From contig JAFTCE010000019.1 in NCBI GenBank assembly GCA_017454855.1, forward strand, positions 1 through 45,879: a stretch of DNA of 45,879 bases, given 5' to 3'. Of the stretch, positions 7,171-14,290 are shown one piece after another. Every line of letters starts with the position of its first letter. Within the stretch, counting starts at the first letter, position 1. Both the position numbers and the translations under genes were made by a program. Source of the DNA: Desulfovibrio sp. Lineage in GTDB: Bacteria > Desulfobacterota > Desulfovibrionia > Desulfovibrionales > Desulfovibrionaceae. The notes below the pieces were generated by a model. The model searched no databases. It saw nothing but the letters and a program-made list of their open reading frames with translations, and had not been told where the DNA came from.

Positions 7171-8337
7171 ATGAAGATCAATATTGATGCCCTGTTCTCC
7201 AACGACACGCAACGCAAGCACTTGAGCGAGCTGTTCGCCCTGATCTTGAAACAAGAATTCCGTGGTAGGCACAAAGCCCAGCTTGTGGCCTACATGGCCG
7301 AGGATATGGGCGAGCGCGGCAGCATATCCGCACAGCAATGGGCAGAGACGCTGCAAGCAGGCGTCAATGAATGTTGGGCCATTTTGTACGCCCTGCCTGA
7401 CGCCGTCAGCGCCAGTCTGGAAGAAGCCCTGGACGATCTGACCCAGGGCGCATGCGGCCCTGAGGAACTGGCGCAACGCTGCTGCCAGGCCGTAGTGACA
7501 TGCTTCGTGGACATGGTCAGCGAACAGATGCGCGACAGGGACTATGCGGGCCTGCGTCAGGCCATTGCCCGCAAAAAAGATGCCGACCGTCCGCTCTTTT
7601 ACACCCGTTTTTACAGAGGCTTGGGCACATGCTTTTCCCCACAGCCCGTGGAAGAAACAGTGCCGCAACTGGCAAACGCAGACATCACGACCCCACCGAC
7701 TGGCCTGGGCGTTGCCGATGCGGCCATTCGTAAGCAGCGCACGGTGGCTGCGCCCGGGGGCAGCAACCGCCAAATGGTCTGGGATACCAACGTCGTGGCG
7801 CGGGAAGCGCAACGCTTCTGGCAGGCATTTGTGGATGAGCGCTATGACGGCGTGCCGGGCTATGTGCCCATCTTCGCCATGTATTGCTGGCTCTGCCGGG
7901 ACTATGCGCTGGGTTCCGTGCCCGTGCTGCATTTCTGCGCACATGTTGCAGCGGACGACGATACCCGGGATACAGGCACTTTAGAGCGCTGTCTGACAAC
8001 CGACGACATTGCGGTGGAGGATGCCGCAGCCCAAGCCGAAATTCTGCTTCTGGCCGAGCATTTCGCCAACGACCTTGCGGACACTGAGGCCATGTTCTGC
8101 GCCTGGGGTTTTGAACCCGGGGTCAGCATGGAACGTCTGGCCCATGCCCTGGGTCTGGCCGGGCCCAGTTCCCTCAGCCGCCACAAAAACCGACTCGTGA
8201 CGCGCCTGCGGGAACGCGCCACGCAATTGGATGATGTCGCCTGTGCGGCCTTTTTTGTCTCCGCCGTACAGGAAGCGTGTAAAAAACGCTGTCCGGCCCC
8301 GACAGAAGTGGCGGAGGTACTCCATGAACAGCACTGA
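7171..8337 (+). CDS. Sigma-factor-like / HTH regulatory protein
   Basis: The 388-aa product has, at about residues 300-350, an arrangement close to sigma-70 region 4: a helix ending LADTEAMFCAW, then VSMERLAHALGLAGPSSLSR and a basic RLVTRLRERA helix. Residues about 205-260 (REAQRFWQAF onward) may correspond to a region-2-like helical part, but the core-binding motif is not clear. Residues 1-200 are helical and unassigned. The stop overlaps the start of the next gene by 14 nt, and that next gene encodes an HCC zinc-finger protein, as with sigma/anti-sigma pairs. An ordinary HTH regulator is the alternative. Confidence 0.7.
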   Translation: MKINIDALFSNDTQRKHLSELFALILKQEFRGRHKAQLVAYMAEDMGERGSISAQQWAETLQAGVNECWAILYALPDAVSASLEEALDDLTQGACGPEELAQRCCQAVVTCFVDMVSEQMRDRDYAGLRQAIARKKDADRPLFYTRFYRGLGTCFSPQPVEETVPQLANADITTPPTGLGVADAAIRKQRTVAAPGGSNRQMVWDTNVVAREAQRFWQAFVDERYDGVPGYVPIFAMYCWLCRDYALGSVPVLHFCAHVAADDDTRDTGTLERCLTTDDIAVEDAAAQAEILLLAEHFANDLADTEAMFCAWGFEPGVSMERLAHALGLAGPSSLSRHKNRLVTRLRERATQLDDVACAAFFVSAVQEACKKRCPAPTEVAEVLHEQH

Positions 8338-9583
8338 TACGTTACGCCGCCATGCCTGGCGTCGCATGTTTTTGTTGCGCACCTGTCCGCCCCTAGGAGT
8401 TCTGGCCAGGGGGGGGGCGCAGGTGGATCGGCATCTCGCCGTCTGTTCCGTTTGCCGCGACACCCTGCGACATGCCCAAACCTTTGCCGATGTGGGCAAG
8501 CTGCTGGCCGACATGCCCCTGCCACGGCGTACGCCCACACCTCCCACTCCAGGAGAACTGCGCCGGGTGCGGCCCCTGGGCGGCCCGGAAACATGGTTTG
8601 ACGCCGAGGGACGCTACCACAATCCCCCGCTCGTGCTGGTGCTGGATGCCCCTGACGACTACGGCTTCGTGCGCGTAGCCCAGATTTTCCACGAGCAAGA
8701 CTTGCGCGACCAGGGGGACATCCCCCTGGATGCGGGCCAGCAGGGCTTTGCCGAGGCATGGAATGTCTATGGCCTGCCAAAGTCCGGCCTTGCCGACGTG
8801 GCCTTCCGCAAGGTCAGCCCTGAACACGCCAGCCGTGTCCTCGCGGCTGCTGCACAAAATTTTCCGGCCCTGGATCCGTCCCAGGCCCTCTTCCATTTCC
8901 GCAGCTCCGAGCTGGAGACAGGGGCGTTTTTCAGTCTGCCTCTGAATGCCGCAGCCCTGGCCAGCCAGGAAGCCGCAGAGCAGGAAGACGCGCTCCCAGG
9001 CCGCATCCTGGCGCACGGCGCCCATGTCCTGCGCACGGTACTTAGGCAGGCTGCGCCGTCCCGGCACTCGCCCGTCGATTTCGGCATGGCGGCATTGATG
9101 GCGCATGCCCCCGAGAAGCGCGCCGGAACCAGCAGCGTCTTGGATCAATTGCGCTCCAAGCTTCAGGACTATGTCCGCGCATGGTCTGGGCAGATCGCCC
9201 CCCTGGCTGCTGCTGCGGCAAGCAGGGAAGACTTCGCCCCCGACAGCGAAGCCGACAAGACGCTGCGCCTGCCTTGCCTCATTGTCACAGCCACAGGCGA
9301 ACGCCAGCCCTGGACAGTGTCGGCCAAGGTCGACGTACATTTCCTGGATCAGGGCTTCTTTTGCCAGGCATGGTGTCGTATACCAGGGTTGTCGTCTGGG
9401 CAGGTCTTGGCGGCGGTGACCTGTGGCGCTGCGCAGGCTCAAGAGGAATACGTGGAACGACCAGAAATGGACGTCGTCTGCCTCAAGGCCAGGTTTTCAG
9501 ACAAAAACCTCAGGCCAGAGCAGCTCCAATGCACCATTCTGCTCACCGACCTCCCTGCGGAACACACAGATGGTGGATTTTGA
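8324..9583 (+). CDS. Zinc-finger anti-sigma-like protein with possible MazF-like domain
   Basis: The start at 8324 follows GGAGG and overlaps the sigma-like gene by 14 nt. Residues 1-60 of the 419-aa product hold Cys21 and the HLAVCSVC box (His37, Cys41, Cys44), the zinc-binding pattern of zf-HC2 anti-sigma factors. Residues about 77-175 resemble a MazF/PemK-type barrel: NPPLVLVLDA, later GDIPL, then VYGLPKSGLADVAFRKV and SRVL; this is a weaker call. The rest is unassigned. A run of nine G (8409-8417) sits inside the zinc-finger coding part and could slip. The next gene overlaps by 14 nt. Role inferred: holds the sigma-like protein until cleaved or released. Confidence 0.65.
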   Translation: MNSTDTLRRHAWRRMFLLRTCPPLGVLARGGAQVDRHLAVCSVCRDTLRHAQTFADVGKLLADMPLPRRTPTPPTPGELRRVRPLGGPETWFDAEGRYHNPPLVLVLDAPDDYGFVRVAQIFHEQDLRDQGDIPLDAGQQGFAEAWNVYGLPKSGLADVAFRKVSPEHASRVLAAAAQNFPALDPSQALFHFRSSELETGAFFSLPLNAAALASQEAAEQEDALPGRILAHGAHVLRTVLRQAAPSRHSPVDFGMAALMAHAPEKRAGTSSVLDQLRSKLQDYVRAWSGQIAPLAAAAASREDFAPDSEADKTLRLPCLIVTATGERQPWTVSAKVDVHFLDQGFFCQAWCRIPGLSSGQVLAAVTCGAAQAQEEYVERPEMDVVCLKARFSDKNLRPEQLQCTILLTDLPAEHTDGGF

Positions 9584-11555
9584 AGACTGCTGCCGCATGC
9601 GCTGGGAAAAGTATTTCCCGGCGACAAGCATCAGACCGCCCAGGCACATGCCCGACGCTTGCGAGGCGAACGGCGCACGCGTCCTGCTTGCGCACTGGCT
9701 GCTGAAGCTGGAGACCGCGCAACGCACCCCGGCCTTCGTGCGTACCCTACCTGGCGTACGCCTTGACGATGCCACGGCCTGGACCGAAGTCCCCCTGCTT
9801 CTGGAGGTCGGGAACGCGGGCCGGATTTTTCCGGTTCTGCTGGGCCTTCTGCCCTGCACGGAAATCCGCGTGGAAGCAGGATGGCTCAGCCTGAGCGCCG
9901 AAGATGCCGCCAGGGCCGCCCTGACACTCGCCGGCCACGGAGAAAAGGGCTTCGTCCTCCTGCCTCGCGCATCCCCGCCGGGCGCGAGGCCCATCGATGG
10001 CGCATCCCTCGCGCTTCCCCTGGCCGCTGCAGGCCGCCGACTCGTCCAGGGTCGGCCACTGCCCTGGCAGATCATGATGACGGGCGCGCTTGCCCCGGAC
10101 GGCACTGTGTTGGCTGTGGACGCCGTGTCCGCCAAATACGACGCCTTTCGTCGCCGTTGCCACATGCAGGACGGCAGGGCCTTCTTCTATCCCCTTGCCA
10201 ACAATGCCCTGGACAGGCCGGACGCCTGCGCCGTGACCAGCCTGGACGCCACTCTGGCCCTGTGCGCCCTGTGCGACGCCCACGGTGCCGGGCTACTGCA
10301 AAACTTGGCATCCTGGCGTTGGACACCGCAGTATTTTTTCACCTGGCTTACCGATGACACCTTTGCACCAGACTTGCTGCATCCGCTGCTCGACCTTGCC
10401 GAACGCGAACACTGGCACTTTTCCGGCGGTGCAGCGCTGTCCGAGGCCGTACACCGCCTCTATGCCTGGCGCGCCAGGCAGGGCCGTCTTGACCACCTTG
10501 AGCGCTTGCTACGCTTGTTTCCGTCTGCAGATCAAGCCCTTGGCCTGGACAATCTGGCACTGCTGCGCCTGGCCTCCATGCACGCAACCCTGGAAAGCCA
10601 CGCCGGCAGAGTGGATGGCCCCTGGCAGGGCATTCTTGCACATTGCCTCCAGAGCATGGGCAACGACAATCCTGAAACCGCCGCAGAACTGCTCTTGGCC
10701 GAACTGCGGCTGGCCAATGTCGCGTACAATGCCTACAACTTCCACATGCCCATTTCCCCTGCCTGGCTGGAACATGTGCAGGCCCGCAGGAGCTATTGCG
10801 CACGCTTTTCTGAGGACGCTACCCTGGGCAAAGCCTACGGTTTTTTGACGCAACGCGCGGCCTTTGTCGGCCAGTGGAAGCAAGCCCTGGAGTACGCCCA
10901 GACCTCACTGCGCTTTTTCGGCGCCACTGTCTGCGAGAAAAAACGACGCTGGATTGACCGCGTGTACATTTTTTGCGAAATGGGACGTACTGCAGAAGCT
11001 GAACACGAATTGCGCCTTGCCCTGACAGCCAGCCTAGACAGCGCAGCCCTTGCCGCCACGGATCAGCTTGTGCGCACCTACCAGGGCAAAGACGCCGATT
11101 ATGTCCATGCGGCTTTCGTACGCATCTGTCGCCAGTTCCCGCCGCTCTTGGGCAGCTATCCCGTGGCCGACATTCTGGACGGGCAGTGCCAGGATCACCA
11201 TCCCTGGCAATGCTGGTCGCACAACTGCGGACGGCTTCTGGCCAAAGACAATCCAGATCTCGCCCGGCGCTGCCTGCACCGTTCCCTGGCCATCTGCCGC
11301 TGCGATGCCAGGGCAACGACCCTGCTGCCCATGGCATTGCTGCCCCTGGCCGGCCTGATCTTCCTGAACATGGAACCTGCAGCAGACGTTTTGCGCCACA
11401 CCGAAGCCGTCTTACAAGAACTCCACAGCCTCTGCGACCAAGGCCAACTCCACGCAAAGCACTTTCGCCCCGTGCTGGAAGCGGCCACGCCCTTGGCGGC
11501 ACTCCAGATTGTCGAGGACGCGCAATCGCAGCTCTTCCCCTTCAACTATCGCTAA
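9570..11555 (+). CDS. Lon-type (S16) protease domain fused to helical repeats
   Basis: The start at 9570 is chosen because it couples to the previous stop (14-nt overlap) and precedes the conserved body; its ribosome site is weak. In the 661-aa product residues about 125-215 match the Lon proteolytic core without gaps across the active site: DGAS (Ser146), MTG 24-26 residues later (170-172), Gly178, Val-Leu (180-181), and Lys189 exactly 43 residues after the Ser, as in the E. coli Lon Ser679-Lys722 pair. YPLANN follows where Lon has IP-x-EN. There is no AAA+ domain. Residues about 240-661 are helical repeats ending in an HPW motif (544-546) and a PFNYR tail, shared with the DUF3800-like protein. 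Probably an ATP-independent, signal-gated protease; the adjacent zinc-finger protein is the obvious candidate substrate. Confidence 0.8.
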   Translation: MVDFEDCCRMRWEKYFPATSIRPPRHMPDACEANGARVLLAHWLLKLETAQRTPAFVRTLPGVRLDDATAWTEVPLLLEVGNAGRIFPVLLGLLPCTEIRVEAGWLSLSAEDAARAALTLAGHGEKGFVLLPRASPPGARPIDGASLALPLAAAGRRLVQGRPLPWQIMMTGALAPDGTVLAVDAVSAKYDAFRRRCHMQDGRAFFYPLANNALDRPDACAVTSLDATLALCALCDAHGAGLLQNLASWRWTPQYFFTWLTDDTFAPDLLHPLLDLAEREHWHFSGGAALSEAVHRLYAWRARQGRLDHLERLLRLFPSADQALGLDNLALLRLASMHATLESHAGRVDGPWQGILAHCLQSMGNDNPETAAELLLAELRLANVAYNAYNFHMPISPAWLEHVQARRSYCARFSEDATLGKAYGFLTQRAAFVGQWKQALEYAQTSLRFFGATVCEKKRRWIDRVYIFCEMGRTAEAEHELRLALTASLDSAALAATDQLVRTYQGKDADYVHAAFVRICRQFPPLLGSYPVADILDGQCQDHHPWQCWSHNCGRLLAKDNPDLARRCLHRSLAICRCDARATTLLPMALLPLAGLIFLNMEPAADVLRHTEAVLQELHSLCDQGQLHAKHFRPVLEAATPLAALQIVEDAQSQLFPFNYR

Positions 11556-11577
11556 AGAGGCGCGCATGAACATCAAA

Positions 11578-11604
11578 AGCGCTCCCCATTACCCAGGGAG
11601 CGCT
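11578..11604 (-). terminator. Terminator between convergent genes
   Basis: AGCGCTCCC and GGGAGCGCT form a 9-bp stem with a 9-nt loop. On the minus strand it is followed by TTTTGATG, so it mainly serves the nitroreductase gene. It may also stop read-through from the Lon-type gene. Confidence 0.75.
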
Positions 11605-11631
11605 GCGCACAAGCTCATGCTGGCCTTGGTA

Positions 11632-12438
11632 TTACAGAATGTTCACCTTGAACATGTCAGGCTGTGTTGTCCTCTGGTATTTCACGGCAGGCATACCAAA
11701 TAACATGGTATATCCCAGCGTATAGTTCTCCGGGATTTCCAGCAAGGCGTACATTTCCGGTATCTGCTGGGCGATCATGAAGGCATAGCCGCACCAGGTT
11801 GTACCCAGACCAAGGCTTTGGGCATAGAGTTCAAAATACGACAGGGCGATAACGGAATCGACAGTTTCACAGCCCTCGGCGACGGTTTCCTTATCCGTTG
11901 CCACGGCTACCATGGCCGGTGCGCCGCGAAAAATGAGGTCTTTTCCGGCGTGAAACGCTTCTTTTGCCAAAAGGTACAAGCCTGTGGGATTCTCCATTTC
12001 TGCAATTTTTTGATAGGTGACCCGGCGGATGGCGTCCATTTTTTCTTTTGTGGCCACGAGAGAGAAATAGAGATCATCGGCATTTTTCGCTGTGGGGATA
12101 AAGGGCAGCATCTTGACGATCTCTTGCACGGCTGCACTGTCAACGGGCGCGTCTTTGTAGCGCCTGATACTTCTTCGGGACTGGATAAGCTGCAAAAGAC
12201 CTGCACTGTGTTCCAGGGAAACGCTGTGGGAATGTTCCGGCTTTTTCCCGCCAAAAGAGGCCGCGCCACTGGGACAAATGGCCAGGCAGTGTTGACATCC
12301 TATGCAGAACTCTGCTTTTCCTGGCGCATACTGCGGAAATTGCTCATCGTCAAATTCCAGGGCGTAAATGGGGCAGTCCTGAATGCAGAGTCCGCAGTGC
12401 GTACAGCTTTCTTTGGTAACGGCAAATTTTTGGGTCAT
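11632..12438 (-). CDS. Ferredoxin-nitroreductase fusion protein
   Basis: The start at 12438 is chosen for its GGAGG site. Residues 1-70 of the 268-aa product form a two-cluster ferredoxin domain (CTHCGLCIQDCP and CIGCQHCLAICP). Residues about 90-268 form a nitroreductase-family FMN domain (SRRSIRRYKD at the start, GTTWCGY near the FMN pocket, YTLGYTMLFGMP at the end). Such fusions transfer electrons from iron-sulfur clusters to FMN and reduce quinone or nitro-type substrates; the natural substrate is unknown. It is transcribed away from the hdr operon and shares an upstream region with it. Confidence 0.9.
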   Translation of the reverse strand: MTQKFAVTKESCTHCGLCIQDCPIYALEFDDEQFPQYAPGKAEFCIGCQHCLAICPSGAASFGGKKPEHSHSVSLEHSAGLLQLIQSRRSIRRYKDAPVDSAAVQEIVKMLPFIPTAKNADDLYFSLVATKEKMDAIRRVTYQKIAEMENPTGLYLLAKEAFHAGKDLIFRGAPAMVAVATDKETVAEGCETVDSVIALSYFELYAQSLGLGTTWCGYAFMIAQQIPEMYALLEIPENYTLGYTMLFGMPAVKYQRTTQPDMFKVNIL

Positions 12439-12812
12439 GGCATGTTCCTCCGCGCAGGGTAAAAAACGCCTATGTTCACAGTCCTCTCCTCTTGCGCTAA
12501 GTGCCTGGCACAGGCCCACCCGGCCATTGCTTACCTAACGAAGCACTAGCTTTTTTCCCTTGCCAATGATAGCTTGCCGCCAGCGAATGTTGCAATCCAC
12601 AGTCGGATACATCCGCCGACTCCGACATCGGCAGAGAGGATCGGTGCTGCCCTTCCTGAAGGGAAGAGAGAGTTTAGAATAAAGATGCCATCGGCTTCGC
12701 CGTTCGTCAAGGACACGTTCCTCTGCTGAAGGAGGATAGTACGAACAGCTAAGGAAATTCGGCTGCATGCCGTACTGGCAGTCCTCAACCCCAATATTTC
12801 GCAGAGTAGCCC
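12439..12812. promoter_or_regulatory. Divergent region upstream of hdrC
   Basis: This 374-bp region lies between the nitroreductase gene and hdrC. It should hold both promoters. A TAGAAT-like box at 12675-12680 and an inverted-repeat-like TTCCTGAAGGGAA at 12653-12665 are visible. No convincing Rex, Fur or sigma-54 site was seen. Confidence 0.3.
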
Positions 12813-13394
12813 ATGAATGATACTGTTGACTTGAACCGTATGCGCGACACGGCCTTCACCGCCCAGGTGGAAGCCCTGAGCGGGCAGAACATTTCCGCCT
12901 GCTATCAATGCGGCAACTGCACCGCCGGCTGTCCCGCAGGCTTTGCCTATGACGTGCAGGTGAGCCAGATCATGCGCGGCGTACAACTGGGCCTCAAGGA
13001 TCGCGTCCTGCGTTCGCGTTCCCTGTGGATGTGCCTGTCCTGTTCCACCTGTAGCCAGCGCTGCCCCAACAACATTGACGTGGCCGCCGTCATGGAGACC
13101 CTGCGCCACATGGCGCGCAAGGCCGGCATTGTCAGCGTGCCCAAGATGGAAAAGTTCTGGCTGTCCTTCCTGAACACGGTACGCCTCTTCGGACGTAGCC
13201 ATGAAATCGGCACCATGGTTCTGTACATGTTGCGTTCCCTGCGCCTGCACACGGATGTGGATCTGGCCCCCACAGCCTTGGCCAAGGGCAAGCTCGGCCT
13301 GCTGCCGCACATTCCGCCAGGCGGTGCCGAACCCGTGGAGCGCATCTTTACCCGCTACAAAGAACGCGCCCAGCGCGAGGGGGTGCGGCCATGA
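12813..13394 (+). CDS. hdrC: Heterodisulfide reductase subunit C-like
   Basis: The 193-aa product carries two [4Fe-4S] motifs: CYQCGNCTAGCP (residues 30-41) and CLSCSTCSQRCP (about 74-85). The central and C-terminal parts are helical, as in HdrC. HdrC passes electrons from HdrA to the catalytic HdrB in the cytoplasm. The stop overlaps hdrB by 4 nt (ATGA). In Desulfovibrio this operon belongs to the FlxABCD-HdrABC complex, where NADH oxidation is linked to ferredoxin and to a thiol-disulfide protein, proposed to be DsrC. Confidence 0.95.
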   Translation: MNDTVDLNRMRDTAFTAQVEALSGQNISACYQCGNCTAGCPAGFAYDVQVSQIMRGVQLGLKDRVLRSRSLWMCLSCSTCSQRCPNNIDVAAVMETLRHMARKAGIVSVPKMEKFWLSFLNTVRLFGRSHEIGTMVLYMLRSLRLHTDVDLAPTALAKGKLGLLPHIPPGGAEPVERIFTRYKERAQREGVRP

Positions 13395-14290
13395 AGTATG
13401 CCTACTACCCTGGCTGCTCGGCCAAGGGGTCGTCCAAGGATTACGAAATGTCCACCCAGGCCGTGTGCCGACAACTGGACATGGTGCTAGAGGAAATCCC
13501 GGGCTGGAACTGCTGTGGCTCCACGCCGGCCCATGCCGTGGACACGGAGCTTTCCGCCGCGCTCTGCGCACGCAACCTGGACATTGCCGCCCGCCAGGGG
13601 GCACAGCTTTTGCTCACGCCCTGTCCGAGCTGCCTCTCCAACCTGCGCGCTGCGGCGCAGCGCATGGAAAAGCCGACATTCCGGCAGCGCGTCAACGAAC
13701 TCCTGGACGAACCGGCTGCCGAGACCTTCCCGGAAGTCATTTCGGTCATGCAGGCCATTGCCCGCGAGAAGGAGAATCTGGTCAAGCGCGTACGCCTGAG
13801 CCTCAAGGGTGTGCGCCTGGCCGCCTATTATGGCTGCCTCATGAGCCGTCCTGCCGAACGCATGCGCTTTGAAGACCCGGAAAATCCCCTGCTCATGGAA
13901 AACCTGCTGGCAGCCTGCGGCGCGGAAATGGTTGACTTTCCCCTCAAGACGGCCTGTTGCGGGGCTGCCTTTGGCATTCCCGAAAGGGCCATGACCGCGC
14001 GCAATTCCGGGCGCATCCTGGAACTGGCCGTGCGCCTGGGCGTGGACGCCATCGTCACGGCCTGTCCGCTCTGCCAGATGAACCTGGATCTGCGCCAGAC
14101 CCAGGCCGGACGCGCCTTCGAAACGCGCTTCCACATGCCTGTGATCTACTACACCCAAGCCCTGGGCCTGGCCCTGGGGTTCACGCAGAGGGAATTGGGC
14201 CTGCACAAGCTGGCCGTCAGCGCAGAGGGGCTACTCAACAAGCTGGACGGTCTGCGCCGTGCGCCAGCCGCAGAAGGAGGGCAGTCATGA
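13391..14290 (+). CDS. hdrB: Heterodisulfide reductase subunit B-like
   Basis: The 299-aa product has the two CCG domains typical of HdrB: Cys9, the Cys41-Cys42-Gly pair and Cys78/Cys81 (CPSC) in the first; the YYGC, CCGAAFG and CPLC positions in the second. In methanogens these bind two noncubane [4Fe-4S] clusters that reduce the disulfide. All key cysteines are present, so it should be catalytic. Translationally coupled to hdrC (4-nt overlap) and to hdrA (ATGA overlap at 14287). Confidence 0.96.
   Translation: MKYAYYPGCSAKGSSKDYEMSTQAVCRQLDMVLEEIPGWNCCGSTPAHAVDTELSAALCARNLDIAARQGAQLLLTPCPSCLSNLRAAAQRMEKPTFRQRVNELLDEPAAETFPEVISVMQAIAREKENLVKRVRLSLKGVRLAAYYGCLMSRPAERMRFEDPENPLLMENLLAACGAEMVDFPLKTACCGAAFGIPERAMTARNSGRILELAVRLGVDAIVTACPLCQMNLDLRQTQAGRAFETRFHMPVIYYTQALGLALGFTQRELGLHKLAVSAEGLLNKLDGLRRAPAAEGGQS

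Noticed and set aside
6433-7944. 503-aa minus-strand open frame opposite the unknown and sigma-like genes
   Set aside because: Shadow frame of GC-rich coding sequence; the plus-strand genes have ribosome sites and coupled starts.
7171-11555. Direct assignment as CalpS, CalpT and CalpL
   Set aside because: No SAVED or CARF domain is visible in the protease, the sigma-like protein lacks a clear region 2, and the MazF-like part is weak. Only the layout is alike.
12439-12812. Rex or sigma-54 site in front of hdrC
   Set aside because: Candidate boxes (TGGCAC, TTG-like half-sites) lack the partner half at the required distance.
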